A stretch of DNA of 44,493 bases from Bacteroidales bacterium UBA1714. Lineage in GTDB: Bacteria; Bacteroidota; Bacteroidia; Bacteroidales; Paludibacteraceae. The position numbers and the translations under genes are program-made. Positions 39,019-44,493 of the stretch are shown piece after piece; position 1 is the stretch's first letter, and the number at the start of each line of letters is the position of its first letter. The stretch lies in assembly GCA_002317295.1 (NCBI GenBank), contig DCIY01000017.1, positions 8,573 to 53,065 on the forward strand, given 5' to 3'. The notes below the pieces were generated by a model that saw only the letters and a program-made list of their open reading frames with translations, was not told the DNA's origin and did not search any database.

Positions 39019-41646
39019 CTGACTATCTGTCGGCGCTTCTTCTGTTGGTTGATCCTCCTCCGGTTTATCATCTACCGGCTGACTGTCTTGAGGCACCTCG
39101 TTGGTTATCTCAAACGGCACATCAAGCACCACAGCCTCCGGTTCCTCCGCAGTTGGTTCGTCTTCGTTTTCGTTTTCGTACGAAGTCTCGGGAGTCACAT
39201 CTTCCACACTGGCAATGGCGTAGGCGCTCAGGCGTTTGCCACGGGCTTTGGCCGATTTGACATCGATAAACTCCGTCATCAGCACATCAACCGGTTCCCT
39301 AAAATCGTCTTCAAAATGCAAACGGAACGTTGCCTGATCGCTATCCGAGAGAATGGTTAATTTATTTTCAGCATTTTCGCCCAACAGGTTTTGCACCTTA
39401 TTATTGGCGTCCAATACACAGCGTTTGGCGTAGTAATAACCCAAATCGGCGTTCCATAGGGCAACGGACCAAACCTTATCGGCATCGTATTTTTCCAACC
39501 TGATCCAGCCGTTTTCAAAGTGGGAAGTAGGGTCAAACGAATTGATGAAATAATCACCGTTTGGCATGATTTCCAGAACCGAATCGCCTTCTGCAAACTC
39601 GCCCAGATACAGGCCCATACCATCATAATTGATTCGCAGCACATCGGGATCAAACCATACCTGACGGCCCCCCAAGGTTGATTTGCCTTTCTGTTTCATC
39701 ACAATGGACTTGACATCATACCGAGTGAGCACATTGCCTCGAGAGGTACGGCCCTTGACGGCCAATTCGCTCAAGTCCTTGCACAACTCTGTTTTTTTGA
39801 GATGCAAAGCCGGTTTGAGACTCACTTTGACCACCTCGGCTTCTCCGTTGGGATTGGCGGTAAAATACACCACCTTACTGCCAGGGGTACCCATCGTCAA
39901 GTCATACTCTTTCTCGCGGGCCACGCCGGTGACATTAAACCGCTTCATAAAGTATACACCCTTTTTGCCATCGCGGTACACCACGTTATAGATGGTGCGG
40001 GTATCGTTCTTATGGAAAATATCCACATGAAGCAGATCGGTGCCCACAAAGAACTTGTCGCATACTTTTTGAATCTTATATTTGCCGTCTTTGTGGAAAA
40101 CGATGACCTCATCCAGATCGGAGCAATTCATCAGGAACTCATCCTTTTTGAGGCCCGTTCCCATAAACCCTTCTGCACGATTGATATACAGTTTTTCATT
40201 GGCTTCCACCACTGTTTTGACATTGATATTGGCAAAATTACGCACCTCCGTACGTCGAGGATAATGCGCTCCGTATTTGGTTTTCAGGTGTTCAAACCAA
40301 GCGATGGTATAATCGGTCAGATGGGCCAGATCCTTGGCACACTGTTTGATTTTGCGATCCAGATCCCGCATCAACTCGTCGGCTTTTTTGGAATCGAACT
40401 TGGTGATACGAATCATGCGGATATCAAACAGTCTTTCTATATCTTCGGTTTTTACTTCCCGAATGAGTTTGGCTTTCCATGGTTCCAGCGCCTGATCCAC
40501 AAACGCAATCAGTTTCTCCTTGTTGGGGGCGTTCTCATACCCTTCCTCTTTATAGATGCGATTTTCAATAAAGATCTTTTCCAGGGACGTAAAGAAGTAC
40601 TGCTCCTCCAGTTCGGCTTTTTGAATCTCCAATTCCCACTTCAACAACTGTTTCGTATGTTCCGTAGACAAACGCAACAGGTTGCTGACGGAAGTAAAAA
40701 TGGGTTTTTTGTTTTGTATCACACAGCAGTTGGGTGACACATTGATTTCGCAATCGGTAAAGGCATAGAGGGCATCAATTGTTTTATCCGACGAACTGCC
40801 TGGTGTCAGTTGGACCACGATACGAGCCGTCTTGGCTGTAAAGTCGTCCACCTTTTTGATTTTTATTTTTCCTTTCTCATTGGCCCGAATGATGGTCTCA
40901 ATGATTTTGGTGGTAGTGGTACCATATGGTATTTCCGTAATGACCAGCGTGCGATTATCATCCTCCTTGCGTATCTTGGCCCGAATACGAATCTGGCCAC
41001 CCCGTTCACCATCGTTGTACCGGCTCACATCGATCTCGCCACCTGTGGGAAAATCAGGATACAGCACAAAATCTTCCCCTCTCAGATAAGCCAGAGAGGC
41101 ATCACACAGTTCGTTGAAATTATGAGGCAGAATCTTCGAGTTCAGACCGACTGCTATACCTTCCACGCCCTGAGCCAGCAGCAGCGGGAATTTCACCGGC
41201 AAGTGAATCGGTTCCTTTTTGCGTCCATCGTAGGACAGCATCCAATGGGTTGTTTTGCCGTTAAACACCGTTTCCAAGGCAAACCCACTGAGACGAGCCT
41301 CTATATAACGGGAAGCGGCAGCACTATCTCCTGTGAGAATATTACCCCAGTTTCCCTGGCAGTCAATGAGCAGATCTTTTTGGCCCAATTGCACCAGCGC
41401 TTCACAAATACTGGCATCACCATGGGGGTGATACTGCATGGTTTGACCGACAATATTCGCCACTTTGTTTTTCTTACCATCGTCCACGCACTTCATGGCG
41501 TGGAGAATACGCCGCTGTACCGGTTTGAGTCCATCTTCTATTGCCGGTACGGCACGCTCCAAAATCACATATGACGCATAGTCCAGGAACCAATCCTGAT
41601 ACATGCCCGTCAAATGATACTTGATACTGTCATTAAATTCTGCCAT
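39004..41646 (-). CDS. parC: DNA topoisomerase IV subunit A (type IIA, GyrA/ParC family)
   Basis: A type II topoisomerase subunit that decatenates daughter chromosomes. The 880-aa product has the breakage-reunion domain (ASYVILERAVPAIEDGLKPVQRRIL, HPHGDASI, catalytic Y114 in ASRYIEARL, IAVGLNSKILPHN) and a C-terminal part without GyrA boxes, which fits ParC. The acidic tail (about 820-880) is rich in Glu/Asp/Pro. A ParE partner is not in the window. It is the last gene of the minus-strand operon; folB is 17 nt upstream. Confidence 0.92.
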   Translation of the reverse strand: MAEFNDSIKYHLTGMYQDWFLDYASYVILERAVPAIEDGLKPVQRRILHAMKCVDDGKKNKVANIVGQTMQYHPHGDASICEALVQLGQKDLLIDCQGNWGNILTGDSAAASRYIEARLSGFALETVFNGKTTHWMLSYDGRKKEPIHLPVKFPLLLAQGVEGIAVGLNSKILPHNFNELCDASLAYLRGEDFVLYPDFPTGGEIDVSRYNDGERGGQIRIRAKIRKEDDNRTLVITEIPYGTTTTKIIETIIRANEKGKIKIKKVDDFTAKTARIVVQLTPGSSSDKTIDALYAFTDCEINVSPNCCVIQNKKPIFTSVSNLLRLSTEHTKQLLKWELEIQKAELEEQYFFTSLEKIFIENRIYKEEGYENAPNKEKLIAFVDQALEPWKAKLIREVKTEDIERLFDIRMIRITKFDSKKADELMRDLDRKIKQCAKDLAHLTDYTIAWFEHLKTKYGAHYPRRTEVRNFANINVKTVVEANEKLYINRAEGFMGTGLKKDEFLMNCSDLDEVIVFHKDGKYKIQKVCDKFFVGTDLLHVDIFHKNDTRTIYNVVYRDGKKGVYFMKRFNVTGVAREKEYDLTMGTPGSKVVYFTANPNGEAEVVKVSLKPALHLKKTELCKDLSELAVKGRTSRGNVLTRYDVKSIVMKQKGKSTLGGRQVWFDPDVLRINYDGMGLYLGEFAEGDSVLEIMPNGDYFINSFDPTSHFENGWIRLEKYDADKVWSVALWNADLGYYYAKRCVLDANNKVQNLLGENAENKLTILSDSDQATFRLHFEDDFREPVDVLMTEFIDVKSAKARGKRLSAYAIASVEDVTPETSYENENEDEPTAEEPEAVVLDVPFEITNEVPQDSQPVDDKPEEDQPTEEAPTDSQLSLF

Positions 41647-41663
41647 CCTCTATCCTTTCGTCT

Positions 41664-42065
41664 TTAGCCTTGCGCCTCTTCGGTTTCCCTGCGGGGGGAA
41701 CCCACGGAAGGGGCTATATCTTCACTGCATACTTCCACACTGGACCAGGCCACATCCCCACCTACTGGTGGATGTTGTTTTCTCACTTGTACCGATACTC
41801 CCACACCAGGAAAGGTGTCCATAAGAGCACGCACGATGCGTCCGGCCACATGCTCGAGCAACTGAGACGGTTGCGCCATTTCGCGCTTCACCACCTGGTA
41901 AACTTGAGCATAATCCAGCGTATCTTCCAACCGGTCCGTTTGAATGGCCGGCATGGCAGGTGTAGTCAGGGTCACATTGACCACAAACCAATTGCCTTGA
42001 GTTCGTTCCTCAGGCAACACACCATGATACGCTCGTACAACGATGTCTTCTAAGCGTATCAGCAC
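41664..42065 (-). CDS. folB: Dihydroneopterin aldolase, GTG start
   Basis: FolB acts in folate synthesis, cleaving dihydroneopterin. The 133-aa product has LEDIVVRAYHGVLPEERTQGN, TLDYAQVYQVVKREM, LLEHVAGRIVRALMDTFPGVGVSVQVRKQHPPVGGDVAWSSVEV. No ATG precedes the conserved start; GTG at 42065-42063 follows directly the TAA of the small membrane protein in the same frame. The C-terminal 15 residues (SVGSPRRETEEAQG) extend past the fold. Confidence 0.93.
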   Translation of the reverse strand: MLIRLEDIVVRAYHGVLPEERTQGNWFVVNVTLTTPAMPAIQTDRLEDTLDYAQVYQVVKREMAQPSQLLEHVAGRIVRALMDTFPGVGVSVQVRKQHPPVGGDVAWSSVEVCSEDIAPSVGSPRRETEEAQG

Positions 42066-42233
42066 TTATTGGCCACGCTTATTGAGGAAGATATATGCGA
42101 AAATGCCGGCTACTTCCAGTACCAGACTGGCTATCAACAATCCGTTGGCAGGAACAGCCAAAAAATAAATCACCAGGCACAATACGCCCAACATCACGAG
42201 AATAATTCCCAAATTTTTCAATAAATTTTCCAT
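42066..42233 (-). CDS. Small two-span membrane protein
   Basis: A 55-aa protein, MENLLKNLGIILVMLGVLC at the start, with two hydrophobic segments (about 8-27 and 30-50) and a basic end (NKRGQ). It resembles small conserved Bacteroidota membrane proteins of unknown function. Its TAA is followed without gap and in the same frame by the GTG of folB. The repeat-filled gap to tsaB is on its 5' side. Confidence 0.85.
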   Translation of the reverse strand: MENLLKNLGIILVMLGVLCLVIYFLAVPANGLLIASLVLEVAGIFAYIFLNKRGQ

Positions 42234-42245
42234 ACTATTATTTTT

Positions 42246-42321
42246 CTAAACTAGGCCTTCAGGCCGTAAACTCTAAACTATAGGCACTTTGTGCCGTTCT
42301 CTAAACTAAGGCCGCAGGCCT
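42246..42321 (-). repeat. GTTTAGA repeats with three hairpins after tsaB
   Basis: In the sense of transcription: hairpin AGGCCTGCGGCCT (42321-42309), TA, GTTTAGAG, hairpin GGCACAAAGTGCC (42295-42283), TA, TAGTTTAGAGTTTAC, hairpin GGCCTGAAGGCC (42265-42254), TA and GTTTAGA. The first hairpin encodes the GLRP end of TsaB and its stop lies in the following TAG. The three stems differ, yet each is self-complementary. Confidence 0.94.
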
Positions 42322-43001
42322 TTCACATGGCTCGGTGCTGCCACAAACTCCTTGAGATAAAACGGCTCATAATACGCCAATTGCTCTTTTTGCAGCCGTG
42401 GGGCATCGTTGTTTAATGCCAACCGTATCATATCCTGCGCCTGAGGAATCACGCCCTCCAGCCAATGGACATGCTCCGATGCCAATATCTCGCGGCACTT
42501 ATTGGACCCGTCTCCAAAACAGATAACTTCCGTGTCTTGTGGTAACCAACTGTCATCGACTACCACCTGGGCCTTGACCGGACTCAGTTCCCGAAGCAAA
42601 CCGTCCACCATTTGGTACGTTGCCGTATACACTTCCATGCGGCGAGCGTCCATCATTGGGCACAGTACCTGATTGGCATATTCGGGCATCGCACGCAACG
42701 CGCTCATGGTCATCACCTGCAGCGTAGGTACCACAATCAACGGGATATCCCGTCCGTAGCACAACCCTTTGGCCGTACTGGCACCTATTCTCAAGCCTGT
42801 ATAACTGCCAGGTCCTTCACTCAGTGCCACTGCGTCCAACCGTTCATTGCCCAATCGTTCCAAGGCCTGTTGCACATAGCGGGGCAGGAGTTGGGCATGG
42901 TTGCTGCCTGAGACATTCATATATTGAACCACTACCTCCTCGTCCCGACATAGGGCGGCGGAACAAACCTGCGTACTGGTTTCAATGCAAAGAATCGTCA
43001 T
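42306..43001 (-). CDS. tsaB: tRNA threonylcarbamoyladenosine biosynthesis protein TsaB
   Basis: TsaB partners with TsaD to make t6A37 of ANN-decoding tRNAs. The 231-aa product has ILCIETSTQVCSAAL, HAQLLPRYVQQAL, ALSEGPGSYTGLRIGASTAKGLCYG and CPMMDARRMEVYTATY. The last residues KGLRP are encoded by a repeat hairpin. It is 3 nt downstream of pepD, and the 55-aa membrane protein follows. Confidence 0.95.
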   Translation of the reverse strand: MTILCIETSTQVCSAALCRDEEVVVQYMNVSGSNHAQLLPRYVQQALERLGNERLDAVALSEGPGSYTGLRIGASTAKGLCYGRDIPLIVVPTLQVMTMSALRAMPEYANQVLCPMMDARRMEVYTATYQMVDGLLRELSPVKAQVVVDDSWLPQDTEVICFGDGSNKCREILASEHVHWLEGVIPQAQDMIRLALNNDAPRLQKEQLAYYEPFYLKEFVAAPSHVKGLRP

Positions 43002-43004
43002 GTC

Positions 43005-44456
43005 TTACAAACTGCGCAAAGCAGCCAGTATGTACTGATAGAACTTCTGAACGGTGGCTATGTTGACGCGTTCTTCTGGCGAATGCGGATGCTCGATGGT
43101 TGGACCAAAACTGATCATCTCCATTCCCGGATAGTTGCGACCAATGATGCCACATTCCAAACCGGCATGAATAATGACCACGCGAGGATCATTACCAAAC
43201 TCCTGCTTGTACAGTTGCTTCATCGTGGCCAGCAACGAACTCTTCAGATTGGGTTTCCATCCCGGATAACTGCCCGAGAACACCACATCGGCTCCGGCCA
43301 GATTGAAACAGGAATGAATCACCTCACGCAGTTCTTCCTTGCGAGACTCCACGCTGGAGCGGGTCAGACAGATAATCGTTACCTTATTGTCCTTGGTCTC
43401 AATAATACTGAGGTTGTTGCTGGTTTCCACGATATCACGCATGCCTTCGGTGACGCGATATACGCCATGCGGGCATAGGGTGATGGCATGAATCAAAAAG
43501 TCCTGCACATCCTCCGGCATCTCCATCTTGGGGCAGACTATCTCTTCGGCCGTCAGACGGATACCATCCTCTACGCCATCATATTCTTTGATAAACTGGT
43601 CTTCCCAGGTGTCAATCAGGTCCAGCATTTCATCCTTACCTTCGGCAGGAATGGTGATGATTGCTTCGGCTTCGCGCGCAATGGCGTTGCGCAAACTGCC
43701 ACCTTCTACGCTGACCAGACGGGCTTCAAAATGAGCCACGGCATCTTTGAGGAAACGGAACATCAGTTTGTTGGCGCACGCACGCTGCAGATGAATATCG
43801 CATCCCGAGTGTCCACCCTTGAGGCCGGTCAGGCGTACGCGCAAGGCGACATCACCTTCCTCCACAGGAACGGGATCAAACGCAAATGTGGCCGTCGTAT
43901 CCACACCTCCGGCACAACCTACATACAACTCGCCTTCCGTTTCCGAATCGAGGTTCAGCAGGTATTTGCCCTGCAACAAACCACCTTCCAATCCAAAGGC
44001 GCCATACATACCGGTCTCTTCATCCACGGTAAAGAAAGCCTCCAGAGGGGGATGAACCACCGACTTATCTGCCAGTATGGCCAAAGCGGCAGCCACACCT
44101 ATACCATTGTCTGCGCCCAGGGTGGTACCATCGGCCGTCACCCATTCACCATTATTCTCCACATAGGCACGAATGGGATCCTTCTCAAAATCGTGCTTTA
44201 CATCCGAGTTCTTCTGAGGAACCATATCCATATGCCCCTGCAGAATCACCCCCGGATGGTTCTCCATACCGGCGCTGGCAGGTTTGCGTATAATCACATT
44301 ACCCATTTTATCGACCACCGTCTCCAAACCGAGTTGACGACCATAATTGGCCAAGAAGGCTGAAATCTCTTCTTTCTTGCCACTGGGACGAGGAATTTGT
44401 GTCAGGTTGTAAAAGTTCTGCCAAAGTCCGGCAGATTGTAAATTTTGGATTTCCAT
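43005..44456 (-). CDS. pepD: Aminoacyl-histidine dipeptidase (PepD, M20)
   Basis: A cytosolic zinc dipeptidase of the M20C group, 483 aa. Metal and catalytic segments are LQGHMDMVPQ, DGTTLGADNGIGVAAALAI, DEETGMYGAFGLE, LKGGHSGCDIH and HAGLECGIIG, with GPTIEHPHSPEERVNI at the end. It splits Xaa-His and other dipeptides, fitting an amino-acid-fermenting lifestyle. It is the first gene of the minus-strand operon (promoter not seen in the last 37 nt of the window). Confidence 0.95.
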   Translation of the reverse strand: MEIQNLQSAGLWQNFYNLTQIPRPSGKKEEISAFLANYGRQLGLETVVDKMGNVIIRKPASAGMENHPGVILQGHMDMVPQKNSDVKHDFEKDPIRAYVENNGEWVTADGTTLGADNGIGVAAALAILADKSVVHPPLEAFFTVDEETGMYGAFGLEGGLLQGKYLLNLDSETEGELYVGCAGGVDTTATFAFDPVPVEEGDVALRVRLTGLKGGHSGCDIHLQRACANKLMFRFLKDAVAHFEARLVSVEGGSLRNAIAREAEAIITIPAEGKDEMLDLIDTWEDQFIKEYDGVEDGIRLTAEEIVCPKMEMPEDVQDFLIHAITLCPHGVYRVTEGMRDIVETSNNLSIIETKDNKVTIICLTRSSVESRKEELREVIHSCFNLAGADVVFSGSYPGWKPNLKSSLLATMKQLYKQEFGNDPRVVIIHAGLECGIIGRNYPGMEMISFGPTIEHPHSPEERVNIATVQKFYQYILAALRSL

Positions 44457-44493
44457 AACTGATATTGTATCATTGCTGTCCCGTAAAAGTGGA

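Noticed and set aside
43488..44363. Plus-strand open frames inside pepD and (39802-41574) inside parC
   Set aside because: Shadows of conserved minus-strand enzymes.

Overview
The window looks like chromosomal core DNA from a member of the Bacteroidota, most likely Bacteroidales and probably a fermentative gut- or rumen-type anaerobe. Three things point there. Every convincing promoter has the Bacteroidota form (TTTG, 20 nt, TAnnTTTG) and starts lack Shine-Dalgarno sequences. Several families are typical of the phylum (DUF6048, DUF4301, DUF4292, DUF1460, an IspG with an inserted domain, long pyrophosphate-dependent phosphofructokinase, U32 protein, TM-UbiA). The metabolism is glycolysis through Pfp, transketolase, a GH13 amylase, a D-lactate dehydrogenase-like flavoprotein and Pta-AckA acetate formation. 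I see no phage, plasmid, CRISPR, rRNA or insertion sequence. The four tRNAs do not encode CCA.

Layout. 1-3.5 kb: two envelope-type hypotheticals and transketolase, separated by heptamer repeat arrays. 3.5-6.8 kb: a broken GxxExxY gene, leuS, and a convergent tRNA-Lys. 6.9-10.7 kb: ispG-pfp-TPR operon. 10.7-15.0 kb: tRNA-Gln and tRNA-Ser, then namZ and a large FAD/Fe-S oxidoreductase. 15.0-16.8 kb (minus): DUF4301 and a CYTH protein, convergent with the oxidoreductase across a perfect palindrome. 16.9-24.5 kb (plus): an 11-gene, tightly overlapping operon (lipid kinase, dut, TPR, DUF4292 lipoprotein, EnvC-like, FKBP, Rieske-like lipoprotein, rimM, SpoU methyltransferase, U32 protein and its detached tail). 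24.4-25.4 kb (minus): DUF1460 lipoprotein. 25.5-31.6 kb (plus): tig-mpl-dCMP deaminase-ctpA-transglutaminase. 31.7-33.4 kb (minus): OmpA-LysM protein and a CAT-anticodon tRNA. 33.5-39.0 kb (plus): pta-ackA-amylase-ubiA-maf. 39.0-44.5 kb (minus): pepD-tsaB-small membrane protein-folB-parC.

Main unusual finding: a family of short composite repeats fills several gene junctions. Tandem 7-nt units (ATGGTTA, AGGTAGW or GTTTAGA) in the transcription sense are interrupted by tiny hairpins of the form C-[arm-2 to 4 nt loop-complementary arm]-TA. The arm sequence changes from site to site but stays self-complementary. The repeats reach into genes: they supply the stop codons of tkt and pta, encode the last residues of TsaB, and one heptamer run lies in frame inside leuS. 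Secondary points are an extended -33 promoter element (TTTGCRTATA), a 16-bp palindrome formed by two divergent -33 boxes, a fissioned U32 protein, a shortened IspG insert domain, and two same-frame stop/restart gene junctions (ackA/amylase with TTG, small membrane protein/folB with GTG).

Gene functions are assigned from recognised motifs and remembered family features. No database search was possible.
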